Assembly (NCBI GenBank): GCA_032622095.1
Contig: CP136067.1
Coordinates: 179,340,556 to 179,404,555 of the forward strand
DNA length: 64,000 bases
Reading direction: 5' to 3'
Origin: Siphonodentalium dalli
Taxonomy: Eukaryota > Mollusca > Scaphopoda > Gadilida > Siphonodentaliidae
This document shows, one piece after another, positions 1-9,600 of the stretch (positions are counted from its first letter, which is position 1; every line of letters begins with the position of its first letter). Below the pieces are notes generated by a model. It worked only from the letters and a program-made list of their open reading frames with translations. It had not been told where the DNA came from and made no database searches. Position numbers and translations under genes: made by a program.

Positions 1-880
1 CTCAAATTTGAACTTGACCTGTGTTTTGGTGGGAGAAAGTAATATACCAAATTATCATTGAATCAGATAAGCTCTAATAAAGTTATCATCCGGACAACAA
101 ATTTCAGGGATTTTCTAAGTCAAATTACGTCAAATAAGGGGCATAACTCCGGTGAAAATTGGCGGACAGAACCCAAATTCGAACTTGAACTGTCTTTTCT
201 CCTAATAAACCCACATACCAAATTTGATTGAAATCGGTTCACTCTAACTAAAGTTATCATCCGGACAACAAATTTCAGGGATTTTCTAAGTCAAATTACG
301 TAAAAAAAGGGGCCATAACTCTCGCAAAAATTATCGGATTAAAACGAAATTCAGACTTGAGCTGTATTTTGATATATGTAATCCACAAAAAAATGGGTTT
401 TGCGTATAAACATTCCAAAATCGAGTTATCATCCGGAAACCAAAAAACATAAGAAAAACTGAATTTTCTGAGTCGAAAAAGGGGCATAACTCTGCCAAAA
501 ATGACAGAACCCAAGTTCGAACTTGACCTGTGTTTTGGTGGGAGAAAGTAATATACCAAATTTGGATTCATTCCGATAAACTATACTAAAGTTATCATCC
601 GGACAACAAATTTCAAGGATTTTCTAAGTCAAAAAATGTTAAATAAGGGGCATAACTCCGGTGAAAATTGGCGGGCGGAACCCAAATTCGAACTTGAACT
701 TACTTTTCGGCTAATAAACCCACATACCAAATTTTACTAATTTTGGTTCACTCTAACTAAAGTTATCATCCGGACAACAGGTTAACGGACGGACGGACGC
801 CCGGACGCCCGCCCGGACGGACAGACCAATACTATATTACGGCCTTTTTTTCAAAAGGGCGTATAAAAATTGTACAATGG
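1..880. repeat. Dispersed/tandem repeat family A (GGGGCATAACTC blocks)
   Basis: Degenerate units repeat the phrases AAAGTTATCATCCGGACAAC, TTTTCTAAGTCAAA and GGGGCATAACTC about every 150-170 bp. The block ends in a GGAC-rich run (about 788-826) followed by a tract reading TATTACGGCC and then poly-T. A related 0.7-kb block at 45978-46692 is absent from its paralogous positions, so this family behaves as a mobile unit. Short open frames here are simply gaps between stops in a repeat; I see no gene. Confidence 0.75.
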
Positions 881-989
881 AATGGTCTATTATTGATATG
901 GAAGGATGTACCAGTAATATAATCAAATGGGAGATAATAAAAGTGCAGAAGGAGTCCTATTTAGCAGCGTGAATTTCGTTACTTATTCC

Positions 990-1279
990 TTATTCCTTAT
1001 TCAAAAAATTTGGGAAAATGTGGCAAATGACCATGGCAACGTCTTAAGTAGGGCGAGACAAAATTTCCTGTGAAAAAAAATTCTGGAAAAAAGTTTTAAA
1101 ATGCCTCGAAAATAGGCAAAGTCCGAAAATAAACGGAAATAGTCCGAAACAAGTGCGGGGTCATAAATGGCCACCTCGGCCAAAAATTTGGGTCGAGTCC
1201 GAAAAAGTGGGTCGAGTCCCAGTTTTCGCTCTGCTCGGTCGGGAAAATTTGGGAAAATGTGGCAAACTGTAACATATTA
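990..1279. repeat. Repeat family B, left part (interrupted)
   Basis: Contains the family B phrases GGGTCGAGTCCGAAAAAGTG, CTCTGCTCGGTCGGGAAAAT and ACCATGGCAACGTCTTA. It stops at ACATATTA, exactly where the same repeat at 3301-3345 continues into AAAAATGGCC. The break is explained by the element inserted at 1279-2932. Confidence 0.75.
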
Positions 1280-2932
1280 AATGAAAGTGTCAATGACACT
1301 GTAGCTCAACTTGGAAAGGGAATAATTTAATGTATTAGTCAATAGAGCGATTAGGAATGTGGAAAGTTGAATGTCTAATACTAGTTTATAGACATGAAGA
1401 GAAAAGTAAAATCCAAGATGGCTGCTGGCGGCCATGTTTTCGACCGAATGACCCCAAAATGAGTCGTTCCCATCTACATGTCATCGTTAACATTCATGAC
1501 AAATTTTATGATGATCAGACTAAAGGTACGACCTGTAGCCCATGCTAAAGAATTTAGTCATACAAAGAGTAAAATCCAAGATGGCTGCTGGCGGCCATGT
1601 TTTTTGGCCGAATGACCCCAAAATGACTCGTTCCCATCTAAATGTCATTATTAACATTCATGACAAATTTTATGATGATCAGACTAAAGGTACGACATGT
1701 AGCCCGTGCTAAAGAATTTAGTCATACAAAGAGTAAAATCCAAGATGGCTGCTGGCGGCCATGTTTTTTGGCCGAATGACCCCAAAATTACTCGTTCCCA
1801 TCTACATGTCATTATTAACATACATGAAAAATTTGATGATGATCAGACTAAAGGTACGACCTGTAGCCCATGCTAAAGAATTTAGTCATACAAAGAGTAA
1901 AATCCAAGATGGCTGCTGGCGGCCATGTTTTTTGGCCGAATGACCCCAAAATATTTGACTCGTTCCCATCTACATGTCATTATTAACATTCATGACAAAT
2001 TTTATGATGATCAGACTAAAGGTACGACATGTAGCCCGTGCTAAAGAATTTAGTCATACAAAGAGTAAAATCCAAGATGGCTGCTGGCAGCCATGTTTTT
2101 CGGCCGAATGACCCCAAAATGAGTCGTTCCCATCTGCATGTCATTGTTAACATCCATGACAAATTTTATGATGATCAGACTAAAGGTACGACCTGTAGCC
2201 CGTGCTAAAGAATTTAGTCATACAAAGAGTAAAATCCAAGATGGCTGCTGTCGGCCATGTTTTTTGGCCGAATGACCCCAAAATTACTCGTTCCCATCTA
2301 CATGTCAATATTAACATCCACGACAAATTTTATGATGATCAGACGAACAGTACGACATGTGGCCCGTGCTAATGGATTAAATTTTGAAATCAAAGATGGC
2401 CGCTGGCAGCCATGTTTTTTGTCCGAATGACCCCAAAATGACTCGTTCCCATCTACATTCCAATTTCAACAGCCAAGACAAATTTTATGATGATCGGACT
2501 AAAGGTACGACCTGTAGCCCGTGCTAAAGGATTTAGTAATACAAAGAGTAAAATCAAAGATGGCTGCTGGCGGTCATGTTTTTGGGCCAAATGACCCCAA
2601 AATTACTCGTTCCCATCTACATGTCAATATTAACATCCGTGACAAATTTCATGACGATCAGACAAACAGTACGCCCTGTAGCCCGTGCTAATGGATTGAA
2701 TTTTGAAATGCAAGATGGCCACTGGCGGCCATGTTTTTTTACCGAATGACCCCAAAATTAATCATTCTGGTCTAAATGTTGATGTCAACAGCTATGACAA
2801 ATTTCATAATGATCCGACCAAAGGTACGACCTGTAGACTGCATTGTTGACGCCTTACGTACACACGTACACACGGACGACGGACGACAAAGCCATGGCAA
2901 TAGCTCAAACTTTACAAAGTAAAGTTGAGCTA
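1279..2932. mobile_element. Helentron/pearl-like non-autonomous element
   Basis: Inserted in repeat family B: the paralogous stretch at 3301-3345 reads straight through. The left end carries a small hairpin (GTGTCAATGACAC, 1288-1300) and TAGCTCAACTT. The right end has a 15-bp-arm hairpin (2901-2932) ending in AAGTTGAGCTA, the inverse of the left motif. Between them are about nine copies of a roughly 164-bp core repeat, then an ACAC/GGACGAC simple tract. This order (terminal motif, core satellite, microsatellite, 3' hairpin) is that of bivalve pearl-type Helitron/Helentron relatives. The class assignment is inference; the insertion boundaries are seen directly. Confidence 0.6.
1400..2800. repeat. 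Core satellite, ~164-bp period, about nine copies
   Basis: The phrase AAGATGGCTGCTGGCGGCCA recurs with spacings of 163, 164, 164, 168, 164, 155, 164 and 155 bp, starting near 1415, 1578, 1742, 1906, 2074, 2238, 2393, 2557 and 2712. Each unit also has GAATGACCCCAAAAT, ACTCGTTCCCATCTACATGT and TTTTATGATGATCAGAC. Two alternating subtypes are visible: 164-bp units and 155-bp units with TAATGGATT in place of the AAAGAATTTAGTCATAC stretch. Confidence 0.9.
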
Positions 2933-3600
2933 AAAATGGCCACCTGGGCGGAACTTTTTGGGCCGAAAAGTTTTTGGGTCGAGTCCGAAAAAGTGGGTCA
3001 AATAGAAATTCCCGCTCTGCTCGGTCAGGAAAATTTGGGGAAATGTTGCAAATGACCATGGCAACGTCTTATAAAGTAAGGCGAGACAAAATTTCCTGCG
3101 AAAAAAAATTCTGGAAAAAAGTTTTAAAATGCCTCGAAAATAGGCAAAGTCTGAAAATAAACGGAAATAGTCCGAAACAGGTGCGGGTTCATAAATGGCC
3201 ACCTCGGGCAAAAATTTTGGGCCGAAAAGATTTTGGGTCGAGTCCGAAAAAGTGGGTCGAATCCCAGTTTTCGCTCTGCTCGGTCGGGAAAATTTGGGAA
3301 AATGTGGCAAACTGTCACATATTAAAAAATGGCCACCTGGGCCGAATTTTTTTTGGGTCGAGTCCGAAAAAGTGGGTCAAATAGAAATTCCCGCTCTGCT
3401 CGGTCAGGAAAATTTGGGAAAATGTTGGAAATGACCATGGCAACGTCTTAAGTAGGGCGAGACAAAATTTCCTGCGAAAAGAAATTCTGGATAAAAGTTT
3501 TAAAATGCCTCGAAAATAAGCAAAGTCCGAAAAATCTTTTCGGCCCAAAATTTTTGGCCGAGGTGGCCATTTATGAACCCGCACTTGTTTCGGACTATTT
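2933..3600. repeat. Repeat family B, right part
   Basis: Continuation of family B after the inserted element. About 2.5 units of a compound repeat are built from two related halves, one ending CTCTGCTCGGTCGGGAAAAT and the other CTCTGCTCGGTCAGGAAAAT, each followed by TTTGGGAAAATGT. The last piece (3530-3600) is inverted relative to the rest. Open frames of up to 136 codons arise on both strands because the unit lacks stops; they are not genes. Confidence 0.75.
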
Positions 3601-4620
3601 CCATTTATTTTCGGACGCCGTACGTCGCTGCCACCCTTGATGCCCGAAATATCGCCCAAGGTCATTTGCGGGTACCCGTGTCAAGGTCATGTTGGGTGGA
3701 CAAAATAACCCGACAAAAATATTTCCTGTCCCGAGTTGACCATACATAACAAATTTCACATCGATGTCACCGCTGACTACCGAGATATCACCCAAGGTCA
3801 TTTGTGGGTACCCGTTTCAAGGTCAAGGTCACCTCGGGCGGACAAACTGACCAGACGAAAATCTCCCCCGTCCCTTGGATCCCCTAAGTACGAAATTTCG
3901 TCTCGATATCCCCAGTTTCCGAGCGAGACGGTCAAATGCCATATTTTCACTAAAGTAGATAAACGCTCTTTAATAGCGACGCCTCATATACAAATGCTCA
4001 TTAATTATCACGCGATTAACCCATCAATCCCCATTACAGTGGCAGTTGAAGGGTGAAGGAGTGCTCAGATATTTTCAGAAGCGGTGCGATGACACTTCCC
4101 GTGGCTTTTTACCTTTAGATAGGAAGTTTGGGCTCAATCGGTCGAACTGTTTTCGAGTCTATAAAGGATATATATATATATATATATATATACGGAAGTC
4201 TCAAAATATATGGTAGACTAGCAGATTAGCCTGCCACTGGCGGGATTGGTCCCATGGCTTTAGTTGATCCATTAATTTTTGTTTTCAAGGTAACCCCGTA
4301 CAGGCACGCCGACAGCTAACCCGACAAAATATTCCCCGCCCTGAGTTGACCATACATAACAAATTTCACGTCGATGTCACCGCTGACGACCAAGATATCG
4401 CCCAAGGTCATTTGTGGGTACCCATTTCAAGGTCAAGGTCACCTCGGGCGGACAAACTGACCCGACGAAAATCTCCCCCGTCCCTTGGAATGAAATTCTG
4501 CCGTATTTCACTAAAGTAGATAAACGCTCTTTAATAGAGACGCCTCATTTACAAACGCTCATTAATTATCACGCGATTAACCCATCAATCCCCATTACAG
4601 TGGCAGTTGAAGGGTGAAGG
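3600..4620. repeat. Repeat family D, two direct copies
   Basis: Two copies (about 3640-4056 and 4310-4617) share CCCAAGGTCATTTGTGGGTA, AAGGTCACCTCGGGCGGACA and AACCCATCAATCCCCATTAC. The second is shortened. Both end with the same GCAGTTGAAGGGTGAAGGAG phrase, after which the 21-bp minisatellite starts. Confidence 0.7.
4168..4192. repeat. (TA)n microsatellite
   Basis: Uninterrupted TA dinucleotide run of about 12 units between the two family D copies. Confidence 0.95.
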
Positions 4621-4639
4621 AGTGGTCGCACGGGCCGAG

Positions 4640-5362
4640 TGGACTGTTTGGTTATCAGGGAGAAGTGGACTGTTATTAGGGAGAAGTGGACTGTTATTAG
4701 GGAGAAGTGGACTGTTATTAGGGAGAAGTGGACTGCTATCAGGGAGAGTGGACTGTTATCAGGGAGAAGTGGACTGTTATCAGGGAGAAGTGGACTGTTA
4801 TCAGGGAGAAGTGGACTGTTATTAGGGAGAAGTGGACTGTTATTAGGGAGAAGTGGACTGTTATTAGGGAGAAGTGGACTGTTATTAGGGAGAAGTGGAC
4901 TGGGAGAAGTGGACTGTTATTAGGGAGAAGTGATCTGTTATCAGGGAGAGTGGACTGTTATTAGGGGGAAGTGATCTGTTATCAGGGAGAAGTGGACTGT
5001 TATTAGGGAGAAGTGGACTGTTATTAGGGAGAAGTGGACTGTTATTAGGGAGAAGTGGACTGGGAGAAGTGGACTGTTATTAGGGAGAAGTGATCTGTTA
5101 TCAGGGAGAGTGGACTGTTATTAGGGAGAAGTGATCTGTTATCAGGGAGAAGTGGACTGTTATTAGGGAGAAGTGGACTGCTATCAGGGAGAGTGGATTG
5201 TTATCAGGGAGAAGTGGACTGTTATCAGGGAGAAGTGGACTGTTATCAGGGAGAAGTGGACTGTTATTAGGGAGAAGTGAACTGTTATTAGGGAGAAGTG
5301 GACTGTTATCAGGGAGAAGTGGACCGTTATTAGGGAGAAGTGGACTGTTATTAGGGAGAAGT
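4640..5362. repeat. 21-bp minisatellite, about 34 copies
   Basis: The unit is AGGGAGAAGTGGACTGTTAT plus one base. Variants carry GTGATCTG, CTATCA or a shortened GGACTGGGAG junction. That junction occurs at about 4897 and 5057 with similar neighbours, giving a higher-order period near 160 bp. Because 21 is a multiple of three, several frames stay open on both strands with a seven-residue repeat, which is an artefact rather than a protein. Confidence 0.95.
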
Positions 5363-5611
5363 CATACAGGCTGAAGTTCAATTTTACTCCCCAACATCAC
5401 CATTATCTGATTCAATATTGAAGTATTATGTAATAAAATAGCTTAATAAAATAATTATAGTGAGCAACAACACCATTATAATCAGATAAATTTAAATGTG
5501 GTGTTGGGACATATGAATACTGGTATATATATGAGAGAGAACTCACTTTTCCCTGGGACAAAAATAAGGAGTAGTGGAAATTTTAAGGGATAAGATGTCA
5601 TCCTCTAGCTA
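5363..5611. other. Unannotated AT-rich stretch
   Basis: AT-rich sequence with no repeat family, splice-flanked open frame or gene that I can support. It lies in the expected direction of further 3' exons of the Rab11-FIP-like gene, but none is visible. Confidence 0.5.
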
Positions 5612-6444
5612 CGGTAATGCCCTAAATAATCGACTCCTTAACCACAGCAGAATTATGGGTAATTTTTCAGGATTTAGTCGGAAATATGGCTTGTTGCCAT
5701 TCATCGGAAAGCTCTCACTGCGAGCTTTCCGATGAATGGCAACAAGCCATATTTCTGACTAAATCCTGAAAAATTTATGGAATAAGGGTAAGATCATGTA
5801 ATAAAATCAGTGAGAGCTTTCCGATGAATGGCAATAATTAAGCCATATTTCTGACTAAATCCTGAAAAATTACCCATAATTCTGCTGTGGTTAAAGGCAC
5901 GGGCGGCTTTCGTTGCAGAAATATTCATATTTGTTCAAATCGCCATCAACACAAGGAATATTAAAATATATATCGTTTTTTTCATATGCCAAACATAATC
6001 AGCGCGTAAATAGTATATTGTCGTCAAGACGTACGATGGTGTACGTAAACAAGAGCCTGCTCGTGTTACAGAAGTTTTGCTTCTGTTTACATAACACAGT
6101 GCAATTCTATTGGTTAATCACACACAAATGATATAAACGCTCTTTATTATTTCCGTATCAGAAAAACAGTAAGAAATAACGCTCTTTATGTTTACCATAT
6201 CCGGATCTAAACAAAAGCCAGGTTATGTAACATTTTTTGCTTTTCTTTACATAACAAAGGAAAAACATTTGACAATAACATACTGGTTATGCCATATTTC
6301 TGATTTGTGTAAGAACAAAGTCTGTTTATATTTTACTATTCTTTCTGTTTATGGCGGATTTTGATGGAGCTGAATATTTTAATAGCATACCCACCGCCAA
6401 CACCGCCCGTATCTTTAAGGAGTCGATTATCTAGGGCATTACTG
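5612..6444. mobile_element. TA-flanked foldback MITE (Tc1/mariner-like), interrupted
   Basis: Starts CGGTAATGCCCTAAATAATC and ends GGGCATTACTG followed by TA. Nearly the whole element is an inverted repeat around GGAAAGCTCTC. An extra partial copy of the right arm is inserted or duplicated at about 5775-5890. At GTGGTTAA the element is split by the TTAA-flanked element at 5891-6418 and resumes with GGAGTCGATTATCTAGGGCA. Better copies at 19764 and 21248 show TA at both ends and CAGT...ACTG termini. Confidence 0.8.
5891..6418. mobile_element. piggyBac-like TTAA MITE, subfamily P1
   Basis: TTAA direct repeats at 5891-5894 and 6415-6418 flank imperfect inverted ends, TTAAAGGCACGGGCGGC on the left and the inverse of TTAAAGATACGGGCGG on the right. 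The interior has no transposase. A second copy lies at 18268-18769. TTAA target duplication is the hallmark of the piggyBac superfamily; membership is inferred from that and the end structure. It landed inside an older Tc1-like MITE. Confidence 0.75.
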
Positions 6445-6448
6445 TAGG

Positions 6449-6551
6449 CTGGTCCCTGGACACTGGATAATGTAAACTTACTGGTCCCTGGACACTGGAT
6501 AATGTAAACTTACTGGTTCCTGGATACTGGATAATGTAAACTTACTGGTTC
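6449..6551. repeat. 32-bp minisatellite overlapping a splice donor
   Basis: Three tandem units starting near 6449, 6481 and 6513 (CTGGTCCCTGGACACTGGAT in each). On the minus strand each unit contains ACCAGTAAGTTTAC, the exon end and donor of the exon at 6546-6674. The 5' splice site is therefore present about three times in tandem. Confidence 0.85.
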
Positions 6552-6674
6552 TTTGGTCTCTCGTGTACTTTGTATTCCCACAATGGCAGAGATGAGCAAC
6601 CAAGGAAATCATCAGACAGGACTCCTCTGTGGTATAATGTTACGGAAATCTCAGAGTGCATGTGGGGAATGGGC
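6546..6674 (-). CDS. RAB11FIP: Rab11-FIP-like exon, C2 domain C-terminal half
   Basis: 129 nt read in phase from the previous exon (PIPHMHSEISVTLYHRG ... DDFLGCSSLPLWEYKV). The acceptor is TGATTTCAG and the donor GTAAGTTTAC. The exon ends two bases into a codon, so a further exon is required off the window. The donor lies in the 32-bp minisatellite. Confidence 0.85.
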
Positions 6675-9600
6675 CTGAAATCAACACAAGTCAGTCAACA
6701 GAGGGAACACATCAGTGTTTTATTGCTATAACAATATTATGCCAAATATATAAAAATTCTGTGTTATAAATATTTTGCACCTGACCCTCATCACTGAAAT
6801 TATCTTTTAGAAAGCCTCATAAAACAATTTTTTCAATATTTTCTGTTTGAACAACGAAAATTCAATTTTTGTATGTTTCTGGAGTATGTTTTCCAGATTT
6901 TGAGAAAAAATATACATAAATAGCCTCCCTCCCTCATCTCAAATTTAGATGTAATTGCCTGGGAGCACAGATCTTATATTTTAATGGCCTTACCCAACGA
7001 TTTTTGGGTCCAGCATGGATACTGAATATTAGAGTAAATTTAAACAAATACAAAATTATAAAGCCACAACACAGAAAATATTGAATTTGGCATTGCACAA
7101 ATTTGCACAGGTTCTATGAAACTACTTATACCTCAGCATTCGTAACAAATGCATTTATAAAGTCAAACAATCAATCTGTATCATGGGTCAAATTTATATT
7201 AACCCTTTACCCAACAAAACGGCCAAAAACGCCCAAATAAAGCTTATACAGCCTAAAATATCTTCGGTGATGGTTACAGTTATGCCCTGTGCCAATGCAT
7301 TCTCTTATATATGCGAGTCGACCATAGGTCGCCTCGCATATATAAGAGAATGCATTGGCCTAAAATTCTTTTTTTTAACACTTTTTACCATTTTTTCTTA
7401 CATTCTTTAACAATTTTATAATTTTTTCTTACATTTTTTTAACAATTTTTATAATATTTTTATTTATCATTTTTAATATGTGTTAAGCCAATGCATTCTC
7501 TTATATATGCGAGGCGACCTATGGTCGACTCGCATATATAAGAGAATGCATTGGCACAGGGCCGTTCTGTTGGGTAAAGGGTTAACGTGATCAGCCCTAC
7601 TACATGTACTCACATATCACACTCCTCGAACCATTCTGGATTCTGGGTGTGTTTGATGATAGAAGTCTGATACTTCTCTTTTCCGAGCTGGATGCATACA
7701 AATACATCATTGGTACCTGTAGAAAATGCACAAATCTTGCAATGAATCATAATCGCTTGATGAGATAATTTGAAAAATGAGGTTTTAAAGGGGCACTGTA
7801 CTCAAATGTTGTGGTTAGTTTCTATATTATAAAGTTATTATACAATGTTGTGTACAGTATGTGTTTTTCTTGTACGAGTCCAGGTGTGGTGAAAAGTCAT
7901 AGTCGAGTCCAATATGACTTTTCACCACAACCTGGACGAGTACAAGAATAACTCATACTGTACACAACATTGTATAATGACATTTTTATTATCCATCTAT
8001 GTTTATCCAAATTTTGGGAATAAAACTTTAGTGGTTATTTTTGGTATTTGTCGGCACTTAATTCTATATTAAAGCCTGTATTGATGATCAGAAAGCATAA
8101 TTTGGAACAGTAAACACGGAAATGAAAAACAAAACTCAATGCAATTCATGACGTCACAGAGTCCCGATAAAAAAGTCATATTGCACACTTGGGAGTCCAA
8201 TATGACATTCGGGAGTCCAATATGACTTTTTCCCGGACTATCACGTGGCAGCTTTTGCCCAATCGGAATTGGCGTTAGTTAAGGGATGGATAATAATATC
8301 TATTTCATTGAATAAGGTAACCATTTTCCATTATTAATTGACTGCCTGCCGAGTACAAAGTAAAGTTACAGATGGCAGATAGGAAGCCTCGCATATATAG
8401 AGAATGCACTGCCTTACAAGGTCAAGTAAATATTGTTAGGCTAATGTATTCTCTTAATTATACGAGGCTCCCTACGGAGACTCAAATATATAAGAGATTG
8501 CACTGGCACAGGGTTTTCACAACATTTCAGGAAGCTCAATTCATAGAAGGGTTAACCTGCATTACAGGTGAGAATATATTTCGCTGGATGGTCTAAATCT
8601 ATTGACAGATTATTTTTTACTCATAGATTCTCAGTTCATAATTTTTAACCCTTTCTTACAAAATACTTATTGACAAGTAGTTCCCTTGGGAAAAGTTCAT
8701 AACATAAGTTCAACAAATGACCATATCTAAACATAAGCCATTTGTTTAATTTATTATCTGAACCTTTCCCACCGACAAATAGAAATCTTGCAGTTGTATT
8801 ACGTGTTTATATTCCCTGGACATTCCCTCAAAATTAATTAAGATATAGAGGATCTACAATAAGTCCCCAGTTTATAGCAGAATTTACAAAATGATTCAGT
8901 AAATTAGGTCTGGGCTGAACATTTGGCGAGGTCCAGACCTAATTTACTGGATGAGTTTTGATTCTATTTATTACATGATCCAAAACATCAACAAAACATA
9001 CTTAAATCAACAAATGGATTGCGAAACTAACATCGGCTTCTATAAGGCATGCGATGACATTTCACATATCTATGCGTTGTTTGCCTGCGTAAAGAAATAG
9101 TCCCATATAAATAAAGACTCTTTGGCCCATTTAATGTCGTATATTTAATGACCTAGCTTTTCAAAGTCATTCATTATAGTTTGTTGGAAAAATATTGGAA
9201 GCCATAGTATTTTGAGATGTAGCATATTGAATGTAAACAGACGACAAACCGGAAGTCAATTAATTAAAGGTCACCTGGCACTATTTCCTGTTATTAATTG
9301 AACGTTTAATATCACAATTTATAGAACAGGTTTATTGAATGGTTTAAGTGTAGGATCATGTAATAATATAAAGTTATTATACAATGTTGTGTGCAGTATG
9401 TTTTTTTCTTGTACGAGTACAGGTTGTGGTTAAAAGTCATATTGGACGAGTACAAGAAAAACACATACTGTACACAGCATTGTATAATGACATTTTTATT
9501 ATCCATCTGTATGTTTATCCAAATTTTGGGAATAAAACTTTTGGTTATTTTTAGTATTTGTCGGCACTTGATACTCTATAAAAGCCTGCATTTGATTATC

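Noticed and set aside
2930-3434. Open frames of up to 136 codons on both strands
   Set aside because: They lie in family B repeats and differ between units only by indels; no domain or splice support.
4640-5362. CRISPR-like array
   Set aside because: Repeats are directly adjacent without unique spacers and the DNA is eukaryotic.
4607-5381. Open frames of 65-94 codons on both strands with heptapeptide repeats
   Set aside because: They are translations of a 21-bp minisatellite with no start context, splice sites or domain; all are explained by the period being a multiple of three.
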